Shown here piece after piece: positions 36,101 to 43,728 of a DNA stretch of 64,000 bases. Positions within the stretch are counted from its first letter, which is position 1; the number at the start of each line of letters is the position of its first letter. The position numbers and the translations under genes are program-made. Source of the stretch: Diadema setosum (taxonomy: Eukaryota > Echinodermata > Echinoidea > Diadematoida > Diadematidae); assembly GCA_033980235.1 (NCBI GenBank), contig CM067069.1, forward strand, positions 37,571,992 to 37,635,991, written 5' to 3'. The notes below the pieces were generated by a model. It was not told the DNA's origin and ran no database searches. It saw nothing but the letters and a program-made list of their open reading frames with translations.

Positions 36101-38605
36101 AATCAGTATTGCTTCAGCTCTGCAGTGATAATGTAATAGGTCCTAGCAGTGAGTCTTGTATTGATCATATAAATGTGAATAACTTTATGGTCCTTGAAAT
36201 CTTCAAGGGTTATTTCTGAAAGGACGTGATGTGGAAGAAAAAACTCGGTGTTCATTTTAACTTTAGGACACGAAGAAAATCTAGAACTATCGAAATATTA
36301 CACAGTCGGGCATGGAATATAAACGCTATATAGATTATCTTACTAGTATCTCTTCTAAAGTGCACAAGGGTTATAAAAATGGCGCTGTAGTCGTATTTAG
36401 ATAAGAGGTCTCTCGTTGGGTCGCTAACCAGTTTTTACTCAAATGTTTGTAACAGAATTTCTTTAAATAGTTCGATGAAATGCTGATGATCTCAACTCCT
36501 GAACTCCCTGTGTGCCAAAGTTGCATATTGGAGACTTGGAATATAACAGTGCACTATGAATGCCATCTCATTCAGGTACTTGTAGTACCCCCATATCAAC
36601 GAAATACCATTGTGTGCTAGTGTGGAGAATAAATTGAGCAATCTGCTTCACAAATATTCTTAAATAAGTTTTCATGAAGCTGTATTTGTGAGTGTATGTA
36701 TGTGTGTTTCTTGCTTGTTTGTTTGTTTTATGTTTGTTTTCTGTTTGTTTGTATGTTTTGTTTTGATTTGGGTTTTTTGGGGGGTGGTATGTTTTTTATG
36801 TAGAAAACGCCAGGTGTTGGCGCTGGGATTAAATTCTTGGTTAAAATAAGCTGCAGGTAAATACTGCAGCGATGTTTTTCACCAAAAGACTCCCATTACC
36901 TTACTAAAAATGTTTTGTTTGAACGAAACCGTACATATCTACACCATCCAACCAAATTTCACCATCGTAGGAAAATGACATGGACATCTATTCAAAATCG
37001 ATTCGCAATCTTGCATGGATCTGCCATTTCGAATTCACTACCTCCCAGCATGCGACATGCACAATTTAAAAGGTCGTTAAAACAATAATCGAACAATAAT
37101 TGGAAACGTTTCTCCTCACTGACTATTAGTTTCATTTTGTTCACACTTTTGATCCGAAACCTGTGATTATTCTTAGCTGTTGAACAGCGTTGCAATTTGT
37201 TCCATTCCTGTATCAATCAACTCCTTCCAACATTGAATCAGATGATCCACAAGTGAAAGGCCATGAACATGCGTTTTGTTTTTGTTTTGTTGTTTTTTTT
37301 TTTCGTTTCGTTTCGTTTCGTTTTGTTTTTGTTTTTGTTTTTTCTTTCACCAGAAACCATTTTCTTTCAGTTTACTTAACGGCTGCTTACTTCTCCTTTC
37401 TTATTTTTCCTCTTTAGCTTACATTCTTACAACTTTTTTTATGATGACTTAAGTAATCCCTATGATATGTGTTCCGTGTGAAATACGCTTTATTCTATTT
37501 TTTTTGTACATACTTTGTACATTGAAAGAAATAATAATAAAAGAGAGCCGACACTGAGAAGCGTGTGGAGATCACAGGTTTTTGGACGTCATCGGGTTGA
37601 ATAGAAGGGGTTTAAATCAAAGTTGTACATCGAAAACAGCCGCTTCTATTTTTTGTTCGATTTGGTTCGCTATCTGTTATATGTTGCTCCATAGCTCAAC
37701 CACGGTTGTAGAAACAGCTTTCAAAAGTAATAATATTCCAACTTGCCAACATTAATAACTGATAGATTCCAGTGATAGTTGCTCAAAATCTTAAACAACT
37801 GACTTAAGATGCCTTTACTGATGGCTAGGACAATTTTAATCAAATTATCAAATTATCACTTACAAATTACATTCTGAAACAAGCTCTAGAATCGGAAAGA
37901 ACGTTTGTATACTCGTCCTAGCTTGAAAGTAACTTTTGCCTCCCAGATTGGTCCGACGTTGTAGACCTACACTAAAGCAAGGCGAGGGTGAACCCTGCTA
38001 AAAAGTCACTAATGAATCTATCTCTATAATTATGCAATTATCACTTAATTTCCAAAATTACTCAACAACACTGACCGAAAACAAACAACGAAACATAACC
38101 AACAACAATGACCTTAGAAACCTTTTAGTTGTATCATTAGTACATTATTAATCAATTCACAGAAATAAACAAACTGTCTCAAATACAAATGACGAAGTGT
38201 ATGCAATTAACAGAAATATGTTTATCTGAACTGAATTCGGCATGAAACAGGAGGGGAGTAATTTGTATAACACGGTGCCCATAATTATAGGGTAACATAA
38301 CGAAAATGTGCTTTAGAAAAAATGCATACCATATATGAATGCATGCCCTTTCATTGAAAGGGACGTGTCGTTGCAAATAACCATATTGTAAACGTCGTGA
38401 ATTTCTACTCTGGTTTGCCTAATTTGTTTAATTTGTGCCACCATTCAGTGATATCAATCAGTGAGACCAGGTAACCCTCACGTAACACGAGTGAAAGTTC
38501 ATAGAAATATAAGAGTCATATATAGTCACGCTTACCACCAGAGCCACAAAATGCAGAAGAGGCCAATGTTAGGAGCAGAACCAGATCGTATCTTCTATCC
38601 ATCAT
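2861..38605 (-). CDS. Ig-Ig-TM-NACHT-LRR membrane receptor gene (multi-exon, 3' end uncertain)
   Basis: Spliced gene model, at least 1,222 codons if all intact cassettes are used. Exons in transcription order: 38605-38536, 34869-34558, 23690-23349, 22858-22733, 19550-17995, 16317-16156, 15189-15007, 13504-13322, 10001-9819, 7913-7731, 5158-4976 and 3043-2861; a doubtful one lies at 3960-3793. Phases agree at every join: phase 1 up to the NACHT exon, phase 0 afterwards. Predicted protein: signal peptide 1-22, V-type Ig about 28-127, second Ig about 138-240, TM helix about 247-272, NACHT core about 365-700, LRRs from about 803. The known role of NACHT is nucleotide-dependent oligomerisation in STAND-class innate immune proteins. 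The inference is that ligand binding by the ectodomain, or sensing by the cytoplasmic LRRs, controls a membrane-tethered NLR. No DEATH, CARD or PYD domain is visible. The true last exon, transcription start and poly(A) site are not identified, and a fusion of two adjacent genes is not excluded without RNA data. Confidence 0.82.
3793..3960 (-). pseudogene. LRR cassette at 3.9 kb with lost splice donor
   Basis: An acceptor (GATAG) and the opening IQDLNLSIEDSQCHSSMEGD identify a cassette, shorter by five codons than the others (168 nt). Its central region is divergent (WISSMPRLSSFRVKCCYFEF). The usual CAG/GT donor reads CAG/AT, and translation stops eight codons on (TAA at 3768-3766). It is either a dead exon that is skipped, or a terminal exon giving an alternative C-terminus. 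A weak GTACCA donor in phase 0 about 20 nt earlier is a further possibility. Confidence 0.65.
4976..5158 (-). CDS. LRR cassette exon at 5.1 kb
   Basis: A 183-nt phase 0-0 exon, acceptor TTCTACAG, donor GAG/GTAACA. It encodes IQDLKLHFHSSNEDSEYHSS, MGGELARWVCTLPSLSSFTL and FFSTAVDSASSCE. It is closest to the 2.9-kb copy and about 20-25% different from the 7.8/9.9/13.4 group, so it belongs to an older duplication. Read-through past the donor reaches a stop about 12 codons later. Confidence 0.83.
5273..5368. repeat. Short inverted repeat (MITE-like)
   Basis: TCTAACACCACCGAGGT and a nearby TATCAG are matched in reverse by CTGATAGATACCTC and GATGTTAGA. This gives an imperfect hairpin of about 95 bp with no coding content. 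Confidence 0.5.
5466..5502. repeat. (TA)n microsatellite
   Basis: An uninterrupted TA run followed by T9. Apart from the 6651-6728 hairpin, I see nothing recognisable from 5510 to 7040. Confidence 0.9.
6651..6728. repeat. 78-bp hairpin
   Basis: GTTGAGAATGAGAAGGGC at the left pairs with GCCCTTATCATTCTCAAC at the right, and AAGTG with CACTT inside. It is a compact palindromic MITE or a solo foldback. Confidence 0.7.
7048..9089. repeat. Segmental duplication unit A (contains 7.8-kb LRR cassette)
   Basis: A unit of about 2.04 kb beginning AGCATTTACGACATTC and repeated at 9090 and 12593. It holds one LRR cassette and, at about 8395-8560, an old dispersed repeat starting ACCTCCGCCAAGGGAGGAGG. Identity with unit B is very high, especially from 7920 to 9080, so the duplication is recent. 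Confidence 0.88.
7731..7913 (-). CDS. LRR cassette exon at 7.8 kb (duplication unit A)
   Basis: A 183-nt phase 0-0 exon with intact CTGTAG acceptor and CAG/GTGAGT donor. It has the same two-LRR layout as the 9.9-kb cassette, with FFSTAVDSASTCQ at the end. If the donor is not used, the frame continues for about 30 residues to a stop at 7644, giving a short hydrophobic tail. Confidence 0.87.
9819..10001 (-). CDS. LRR cassette exon at 9.9 kb (duplication unit B)
   Basis: A 183-nt phase 0-0 exon, acceptor CTGTAG, donor CAG/GTGAGT. It encodes two LRR units: one with IQKLKLHFESSDKDSEYHSS, the other with MPSLLSFNLTCDFLPEMFF ending in STCQ. It differs from the 7.8-kb copy by four substitutions (two silent, two replacing Ala/Val). 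The intron after it contains the 1.4-kb TIR element at 11091-12502, which lies upstream in transcription. Confidence 0.87.
11091..12502. mobile_element. 1.4-kb TIR DNA element inserted in unit B
   Basis: Termini TGTGACCGGCGACAACGG and CCGTTGTCGCGGGTCACA form TIRs of about 35 bp that extend through TTTCAGGCAAAAGTC. The uninterrupted sequence in units A and C (GAAAGAAAAATGCGTC) shows the empty site, and an AA dinucleotide looks duplicated. No transposase frame is visible. The interior has CCAAT-like and GC-richer stretches (11330-11480). Confidence 0.85.
12593..14693. repeat. Segmental duplication unit C (contains 13.4-kb cassette)
   Basis: The third copy, about 2.1 kb. Its left part matches unit B almost perfectly, while 13570-14560 shows many small differences from A and B. 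It ends where the similarity stops, after TTGATCCATA at about 14692. Confidence 0.85.
13322..13504 (-). CDS. LRR cassette exon at 13.4 kb (duplication unit C)
   Basis: A 183-nt phase 0-0 exon with CTGTAG acceptor and strong CAG/GTGAGT donor. Protein features: IQKLKLHFESSDKDSEYHSY, WVCTMPNLWNFNLTCDF, and FFSTAADSVSTCQ. It is nearly identical to the 9.9-kb cassette. The differences I can see are five bases clustered in about 60 nt, all amino-acid changing: Ser to Tyr, Ser to Asn, Leu to Trp, Ser to Asn. Confidence 0.86.
15007..15189 (-). CDS. LRR cassette exon at 15.1 kb
   Basis: A 183-nt phase 0-0 exon (CTGTAG acceptor, CCAG/GTATAT donor). It starts IQDLTLFINGEDEDSQD, continues with GEDLAKWVCTMPSLSSFSL and ends with SASSCQ. 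Each cassette encodes about two LRR units: one ending in the conserved AxxAxxCQ and one starting with IQxLxL. This copy is the most divergent of the full-length cassettes and its flanking introns are unlike the 2-kb duplicated units, so it is probably an older member. Confidence 0.85.
16156..16317 (-). CDS. Exon 6: first leucine-rich-repeat exon
   Basis: A 162-nt phase 0-0 exon, acceptor ATCAG and donor AAG/GTAAGA. It reads RTLSVQGMTCGKVTSCDLA and later LNKLTIRQSRFHKQFYEIL. The two LxxLxIxxxxF-type units, with a terminal Cys-Lys, match ribonuclease-inhibitor-like LRRs, and phase 0 is the only frame free of stops. It diverges in sequence from the 183-bp cassettes that follow and is probably the fixed N-terminal cap of the LRR region. 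Confidence 0.78.
16318..17994. other. Intron between NACHT exon and first LRR exon
   Basis: AT-rich, with no coding signal or transposon I can recognise. If the splice at 17995 is skipped, translation ends at 17851. Confidence 0.6.
17995..19550 (-). CDS. Exon 5: NACHT domain (STAND-class P-loop NTPase)
   Basis: A 1,556-nt exon (phase 1 in, phase 0 out) coding for residues 284-802. After a basic linker (KQQVRQCKEELKAYYRKTRR) comes Walker A HGEGGVGKTT (372-380), an extended Walker B VLLVFDGFDE (445-454), the sensor-like ILTSRPWR (about 482-489), and the helical/winged-helix hallmark FPHTLFQEYIAG (about 686-697). These are the defining NACHT features of NLR proteins, and all catalytic residues appear intact. 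The linker plus NACHT resembles NLRs in which a DEATH domain precedes it; here the TM exon takes that place, leaving only about 20 residues between membrane and linker. I chose the GTGAGT donor after NCDQV because it is strong and gives phase 0, the only open phase of the next LRR exon. Without splicing, the frame runs 47 more codons to a stop at 17851. Confidence 0.93.
21569..22261. mobile_element. TGTGACC-ended non-autonomous DNA element, copy 1
   Basis: About 693 bp. Starts TGTGACCGTGCACCTCAAAA and ends TTTTGAGGTGCAGTGTCA, so the ends are inverted repeats. It sits inside (TA)n and is shared with 48237-48926 and, inverted, 50520-51225. No transposase. Confidence 0.82.
22262..22340. repeat. 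(TA)n microsatellite
   Basis: About 80 bp of near-perfect TA repeat next to the element end, probably grown from the TA target duplication. Confidence 0.9.
22733..22858 (-). CDS. Exon 4: transmembrane segment
   Basis: A 126-nt phase 1-1 exon. It encodes a polar lead (EKGDT), an uncharged stretch of about 26 residues starting LGLIIGLAIG and ending LLGGIFL, and then a juxtamembrane tail QKYHPDYLPRK rich in basic and aromatic residues. This predicts a single-pass type I membrane helix (residues about 247-272) with the following NACHT domain in the cytoplasm. The acceptor is TTTCAG and the donor AAAG/GTGTGA. The phase fit to both the Ig exon and the NACHT exon is the strongest sequence evidence that these modules belong to one transcript. 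Confidence 0.87.
23349..23690 (-). CDS. Exon 3: second immunoglobulin domain
   Basis: A 342-nt phase 1-1 exon. It contains INLTCVVSGF (Cys164), MLW (Trp177) and QAFTCNATG (Cys220), a C-like Ig fold with a short strand content. Two extra cysteines (138 and 149) lie N-terminal to the core. There are several potential N-glycosylation sites: N161-L-T, N172-I-S, N221-A-T and N228-G-T. This fits an extracellular stalk domain. The acceptor is CTATAG. The donor TCAG/GTTTCG is weaker than the others but is the only one giving the required phase before an in-frame stop at 23332. It sits 11 kb downstream of the V exon, across the window's largest intron. Confidence 0.85.
24798..25350. mobile_element. 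Degenerate TIR element
   Basis: CTATGACGGATTTTCAC with AACTTGGCA on the left is matched in reverse by TGCCAAGTTCGATGAAAATC and CGTCATAG on the right. The interior repeats a related segment near 25090. No coding sequence. Confidence 0.5.
25557..27365 (+). repeat. Tandem dimer of a ~1-kb repeat (forward locus)
   Basis: Unit 1 (25557-26575) and unit 2 (26583-27365) both begin with GAAAGGGTCC, a C tract, an A tract, then CTACGATATGT and GAAGATCGTCAGAACCTG. The same dimer occurs inverted at 32690-34030. Confidence 0.8.
27431..27961. mobile_element. MITE with iterated ACACC/GGTGT motif
   Basis: 531 bp with CACTGTAAAAA and TTTTTGCAGTG ends and a TA duplication on both sides. The interior repeats GGTGTTA or TAACACC more than fifteen times in both orientations. 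Confidence 0.8.
29336..29414 (-). ncRNA. Hammerhead-ribozyme-like core, copy 1 (candidate)
   Basis: The minus strand reads CTGAGGA (fits CUGANGA), a short stem-loop GGCC..GGCC, then GAAA, a possible stem III CTTGA/TCAAG, and an ATC cleavage-type triplet. Outer GTTG/CAAC could pair as stem I. It lies in one arm of an inverted pair with 29986-30061. Confidence 0.45.
29439..29586. mobile_element. Hairpin MITE with CCAAT-containing centre, copy 1
   Basis: GGGGCCTGTTTCATAAAACT at the left is matched by AGTTTTATGCAACGGGCCCC at the right, with the central GCTGATTGGCTGAG. It is related to 51569-51739 and 52561-52711. Confidence 0.8.
29780..29815. repeat. (TA)n microsatellite
   Basis: A TA run between the two hammerhead-like arms. 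Confidence 0.9.
29986..30061 (+). ncRNA. Hammerhead-ribozyme-like core, copy 2 (candidate)
   Basis: CTGATGA (29997-30003), stem II GGCCAG/CTGGCC with loop ATGA, GAAA (30021-30024), stem III CTTGA/TCAAG, and then ATC with the predicted cleavage after 30055. Stem I would be TC/GA plus GTTG/CAAC with an internal bulge. All invariant core bases are present. Such motifs are known in Penelope-like elements and other retroelements; activity is untested. Confidence 0.5.
30087..30143. repeat. (TA)n microsatellite
   Basis: A TA run directly following the second hammerhead-like arm. Confidence 0.9.
32170..32690. repeat. Three imperfect tandem repeats of ~205 bp
   Basis: Each unit starts near TTTTAAATGCTCTATAAACG and the first two contain CTCGGTCRCTT and CGCCGAGGATCTCA; the third is truncated. 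Non-coding. Confidence 0.75.
32690..34030 (-). repeat. Inverted copy of the 25.6-27.4 kb dimer
   Basis: 33010-34030 is the reverse complement of 25557-26575 with few differences, and 32690-33010 matches the start of unit 2. The two loci lie in inverted orientation in the same intron. Confidence 0.8.
34558..34869 (-). CDS. Exon 2: V-type immunoglobulin domain
   Basis: A 312-nt phase 1-1 exon with a CTAG acceptor and a GTAAGT donor. It carries the Ig V-set hallmarks: first cysteine in ILLKCDI (residue 45), core tryptophan in VYWSK (56), and the D-x-G-x-Y-x-C signature DEGRYYC ending at Cys108. A possible N-glycosylation site is N120-S-T. The symmetric phase-1 single-exon organisation is typical of animal Ig domains. 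The domain follows the signal peptide directly, so it would be the membrane-distal, ligand-facing module. A decayed duplicate of this exon lies at about 35170-35344. Confidence 0.9.
35170..35344 (-). pseudogene. Decayed duplicate of the V-type Ig exon
   Basis: The segment begins with the same acceptor context as exon 2 (CGTCTAG) and reads DTAPYVQGRKGEDRRLPC and then DIQEEPLAVVWVKE. It therefore keeps the first Ig cysteine and the tryptophan. Past FNEVWDPHFIT the similarity fades. The second half with the D-x-G-x-Y-x-C motif is missing, and I see no GT donor in phase 1 before the frame stops at about 35097. Its intronic flank also resembles that of exon 2, so it is a tandem exon duplication. 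It could be a pseudoexon or, less likely, a divergent exon using a donor I cannot recognise. Confidence 0.7.
35941..35985. repeat. C tract, A tract and (AAAT)n
   Basis: A simple-sequence block in the intron between the Ig exon and the signal-peptide exon. The remaining intron from 35430 to 38530 shows nothing recognisable. Confidence 0.8.
38536..38605 (-). CDS. Exon 1: start codon and signal peptide
   Basis: Two consecutive ATG codons open a 70-nt coding exon. It reads MMDRRYDLVLLL and then TLASSAFCGSG: a basic start, a leucine-rich core and small residues before the likely cleavage point, which is a classic signal peptide. It ends in phase 1 (one G left over) at a GTAAG donor. The phase matches the Ig exon acceptor at 34869. 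This is the only signal-peptide-like exon I found upstream of the Ig exons. No TATA box or other promoter element stands out above it. Confidence 0.83.
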
Positions 38606-41600
38606 AGGTAGTCTGTAATAGACACATTTTATATTTTAAAGTGAGCACTAGTTTTGATTCCAACGTAATGTAAGCCTGTCTAATAATCACAACGATAACA
38701 GTTCCAGAAAGGGAGAGAAAGACAAGCACATCCCATGCAAAGAACCCTGTAGAGAAAACAGAATTCCTTCAGCAAGAGAAATGTAAGAAAGTAAATGAGT
38801 CGTTCCACAGCTTGCGTGTTATCTAGTTTGCCCAAGTCCCTGTGTCTCGAACATTGACGTGGCATTTCACGTCCTGCTGACATGTTTATCTTGCTGGGGA
38901 CATAGTTCATGTTTCATGAGGTTTACTTGTATATTGACTATTTGCAGTGGTTGATAATGCTTTCGAATGAGGCACAACACGACCCTGACGTTGTTTATTT
39001 TGTTCTCAACCAAAGGTCAATTTCAAATGTAATTTGCATTATGGAGCTGGTGTATGCGTGCAGTCTAACACAGTGTGTGATAAAGTATGCAATATTACTT
39101 TGTTATTGCGTTATAGAGATAACACTTCAACCTTTCACGATAATACCATAAATTACTCCGAGGATTAAATACAAACTCGGATTCATTAGGTATCTTTTCC
39201 CATCTGAAATTTTGAGTGAAAATGTTTAGTTTCACTAGTTTCGGAGTTACCTCAGGGATCACTTGAAGAGTGAAAGTTTTCACTCTTCTTTTTTGAGAGA
39301 GTAGGTCGTCCGGATTCAGTTTTCTGTTCTACTTGTTAGCATATGTTATTATGGTCACTGGGTAGATATGAAGAGTGGTTGAGATGAGCTCATCCTAATA
39401 ATCATGATTTCACATTAATTGTTCTTCATTCAGACAGCTTATCTTAGATTGATATCATTTAAGTACCAACTCGTGTACTTAGTACCATCAGTGTTTTGCC
39501 AATTCTGAAGTCTCTTCTCTTTCCTGTTCTTGTGTATTGTATAATTTGTAGTTTTGTGACTGCGTCAAAGGGGCATGAGCGTCCAAAGGTTGAACTGTTT
39601 GTTAATACAGTAAGCAGGTTGTTCCCTCCCAATTCCATCACTTTTGCATTCGTAGTCAAAAAAGGCTCAAAAGAGTAGTTCAAGTTCAAACGAATTTTAT
39701 CAGCACCCTACCTAGTTTATTTTCGATTTTTAAGCATTCAATTTTATTGCATATCGGTGATTTTTATTATCTCGAAGGCCTATTAAATGAAAAAAAAAAC
39801 GGTTTGTTGATATGCACTTTTTTTGCAATTTTGGTATATAAGACTAACTTTTTTCCCATTTTTGGATTAACGACTCATCGAAATAAAAAACCTTCGCAAA
39901 AACAAATGTTTCATATTCGAATTCACAAAATGTGTAAATGGAAATAGCGAATTTTGTAACATTTTCGATTAAATGACCCGTCGGAATAACAAGTTTTAGT
40001 CATTAATCCTATTGAAATCTATTTCATACAATCAAAACAGAAATTCATTCAATTTAACGAAGAGAAGTTGTCATTCAGTTTCGTAGTTTCAATTTATTCC
40101 TAACCTAACAGAATGAATATGACACTTAACGCTTAAGATGGAATAGTCACAGCCCATCCTTTTTATCTCCAGTCCACTTCCACATTTCCACGTCATTGTT
40201 TACATTTTTAGTCCCACGTATAGCTTTTGAACCTCCCTGTGTCAGAAATATCAGTTGCCACAACCGACCCTAATGTAGATCTATGTTTTTGTACTGTTTT
40301 GTTTTTCTAAGAATGTCTTGCTAGTTTCAAAATGCCCCAACCAACCTATATCGGACGTGCAGTTGAGATATTTTCGTATACTCTCTCTGACCGTCATAGC
40401 CTTGCATGAATGAATGTCTATTGTGTATTACTATTGTTTATTTATTTTTATTAGAAGTAGTAGTAGTAGTATCATCATCGTCACTATCATCATCATCATT
40501 GTTATAATGGGGTAGAGGGGTCCACAAAATAATGTATATATGATGTGACTATCCAGGTTATTTGACCATTGACAGCCACAAAACGACATTGGGATATGCA
40601 TATGATTACGTGTAGGACATGTTATAGAAAATCTCGATTGTCGGTGATCATTTAATAGCTACCATGAATCTTTTTTGTGTGTATTATGAAAAACATTCTT
40701 TGCTAAATATGAGAACAAAGTCAAATGAAGCCAACTCCCATCAGAGACTAAAGTATTATTATCGTATGGCTTTATTCTAGAGGCTATGGTATCCGAAACA
40801 TTCACCTTTGATCATTCTTGGTGACAGAATGCCAGAGTATGAAATATCATTGTATTACTTAAGCAGTAGGCTTTTCAAAAACGAGAAAATAATTCAAATT
40901 TTATACATGTTTATGTAGAAGAAAAAGAAAAATAAATGCAGTAGTAACATATCGGATATGCCGTGCTAAACGTTGTTGCATTTATAACTTTGTAAGAAAG
41001 CTATACTAGTTTACAGCAAGTCAGCAAAGTTAATGATTAATGCTTTATTGTCAATTTCATATGTATGAATAAATACTGAACTTCGAATTGTGTTAGTGTT
41101 CACGTAAACACTGGAGATGCCCGTTCACGGTTGTTTTCGGGAGTAGGCAGACTTCGATTCATGATAAAGTTACACTTACACTTCCATGTAGCCTATTATA
41201 GAATATTATGTCGATCAGATTTATATTTCTTATCTTTATTGAACAGTTACGATAAAACAGCTTCTACTGAGTAGACCTGTTAACGTTCTGTCTAACTATA
41301 CGGTGTCATAAATATGAAGGATAATGAAGGGCAAAGTTTTTTTTATATGATGAAACATAATAAACCGAAAATTAACTCCGCAACCCGTGGAGAAAGGAAA
41401 TGCGTAATCTTCCTAAGAATAATGATGAAAAGTTATGGTTTTGTTTATCCCGTGCTCGTTTTTTTTTTTTGTATACTGTTTCATATGTTAACCTTAATTT
41501 CAGCCATAACTGATGGGCTTCAGTATGTCTAACTGTACATGATTTATTCACTGGCATAGCAATTTGAATCATTATTTTTTAGAAGACTCCTCCCTTACCC

Positions 41601-41850
41601 TTACGGACAACATTACTTAGAGTGCTTTATAACCGAATTGGTTTATACTGAACTGCCAAGGGAAACTTTAACACAGTGTTAGCAAGTCCAAGTGTTAAGT
41701 GCATATAAACAGAGGACCGATATAATTTCAAGAACTATCACTTCGTGTATCCGTATTATGTTGCTCATTTCTCTCTTCTTTTTTATTTGGGGTGGGGGGG
41801 GGGTGGGGAATCATTTTTTCCATCTGATACAGCTGCTCTGGTTAGTCCTT
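38606..41850. other. Intergenic DNA left of the peptidase gene
   Basis: AT-rich DNA between the divergent genes. I see no convincing exon, RNA gene or transposon end here. Confidence 0.5.
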
Positions 41851-41994
41851 CATGGGTCTACCTGTAAGGGCCTCGGGTGGATCTCTTTAAGGAGTTATGC
41901 ACCCTGCTCTTTACAATAAATGAACAAAGTGTTAGTTTTTTTAATACATACGTTGTGACTATCCCACAAAGGGGACCTGTATTAATCATGGGCA

Positions 41995-42139
41995 CTGACT
42001 GTTGAACATCTTCAAGACAGGGAAGCATAACACGCAACATAGCTTGGTAAAACTGGTATTCGAATCTGAGCCCAAAGTCGAGCCTTTCGTATTCAAAGGA
42101 ACGCAGAAACTCCACCAACTGAGCCTCCCCGCCGCTCAT
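41995..42139 (-). CDS. Possible first coding exon of an unknown gene (weak)
   Basis: A minus-strand ATG opens MSGGEAQLVEFLRSFEYERL and continues DFGLRFEYQFYQAMLRVML with protein-like codon composition, preceded by a GC-rich stretch (GGCGCCACCTCT) that could be a promoter or 5' leader. No good splice donor follows, the frame ends at 41858, and I do not recognise the sequence. It could be chance or a fragment carried by the neighbouring repeat. Confidence 0.25.
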
Positions 42140-42826
42140 GTGACGATAAGAGGTGGCGCCCTCTTCCGAAACTTCTCAACATGTCTGTACGTTTTTATGT
42201 CCCCGCCACGAAGTGTCGTCGGAGGCGTTATTTTTTCGGATTGTCCGTCCTTCCGTCCTTCCGTCCGTAATAGATGTTGTGGACAGCGTTACTAAAAGTC
42301 GTTTGAGGTATCGTAATGAAACTTGGCATGTGTATGTATGAGTGGGCGAAGTTGTGCCTATCAACTTTTTTTTTGGGGGGGGGGGGGTGGAGGGGGCGGG
42401 CATATGCTCAAGGTCAAAGGTCAAAGTTCAAGGTCAAATTGTCAAAATTTCACCATTTCCCCCCATATCTATGCAATGCTTGAAGGTATTTTCTTGAGTC
42501 AAAAGAAATTTCAACTTTGAATTTTCTTGAGTCAAAAGAAATTTCAAGTCTGAATCCGAGTCAAAAAATTTTCACTCCGATCCGTGTAAATCTAACACCA
42601 ACCGTGTACTTCTGACACAAATCCGAGTTATCATTTTGGTTATCGGACTTTTTACACCTGCGCAGAGTCACATCAGAAATACCCAGCGCGGTGTACATGA
42701 CATACGCGCGCTACAATTGGACAAAACATGTCATGTGACGTAGTACCCCCGCGAAAGAAAAAGCGTAATTAATTTCTCGACGATCCGCCGCGACCGCGAG
42801 ATGTCTTGCAACTTTTTGTCTTCAAG

Positions 42827-42893
42827 ATGGACAATCTTGTGTGCACTTTTCTAGAGGAATGCGGAATGGAGGAATACATAGGAATTTTCATCG
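42827..42893 (+). other. Exon-like sequence inside a foldback (SAM-domain-like start)
   Basis: An ATG after a GC-rich leader opens MDNLVCTFLEECGMEEYIGI, then FI, and meets a GTGAGT donor. LEExGMEEYI resembles the first helix of SAM domains. It lies at the edge of the inverted repeat and is partly mirrored in the other arm, so it looks like a captured first exon rather than a working gene. Confidence 0.4.
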
Positions 42894-43382
42894 GTGAGTA
42901 CCCACCTCATTCACAACACTCATATAAATGAATGCCTGAAACATGGTCTAAACAGTTAGTTTTATATAGGGCAAAATGAAATTTCGACACGGACACTATG
43001 ACTGGTAATGGCGAAGCCGTAGGCGGCCGTACGGTAGCTCGTACATTTTGTACGTAGCACTGGGCTATATGCTATACGTTAGAACCAATCTACAATAGAT
43101 GTGAACCTACCTAGCTACACCTCCACTGTACATGCATAAAATACACCCTAAGTATACGTTCTTGATTGCTAATTCGAGCTACCGTACGGCCGCCTACGGC
43201 TACGCCATTACCAGTCAATGTGTCCGTGTCGAAAGTTCATTTTGTCCTAAATGAAACTAACTGTTTAGACCATGTTTCACGCAATCATTTATATGAGTGT
43301 TGTGAATGAGGTGGGTACTCACCAATGAAAAACTCAGTCCTATGTATTCCTCCATTCCGCATTCCTCCAGAAAAGTGCACAC
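42839..43382. repeat. Foldback inverted repeat with ~270-bp arms
   Basis: GTGTGCACTTTTCTAGAGGA at the left is matched by TCCTCCAGAAAAGTGCACAC at the right. Continuous similarity runs inward through GCCGTAGGCGGCCGTACGGT to a short AT-rich centre near 43110. Confidence 0.88.
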
Positions 43383-43384
43383 CA

Positions 43385-43715
43385 AATCCGAGTCATTACT
43401 ACACCAAAATGGGTTAATTACAATGCGAGAAACGACACCGTATCAGAGTGAAATTGTGATCTTTTGATTCGGAAATCCGTGTCATTTTGCTGGAATAGAT
43501 TGCACCTAACTGACCCCATTTCCGAGTCAAATTTGACACTTTCCGAGTTAATTTGACGCCACAGAAATGACTCGGAAAGTGACTCGGAATCCGAGTGAAA
43601 TCATTTGACTCGGAAGTCCGAGTAGCTTTCACTCGGAAGGAGTTGACTCCCAGCTGGCGCCATTTCCGAGTCACATTTCACATTTTCCGACTTATTTTTG
43701 ACGCCGCAGAAATAA
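43385..43715. repeat. Iterated CCGAGTC / GACTCGG region
   Basis: More than ten copies of CCGAGT or ACTCGG in both orientations. The same motif also occurs left of the foldback at 42550-42640, so the foldback and the motif arrays form one element. Confidence 0.7.
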
Positions 43716-43728
43716 GAGGGCTACCCAA

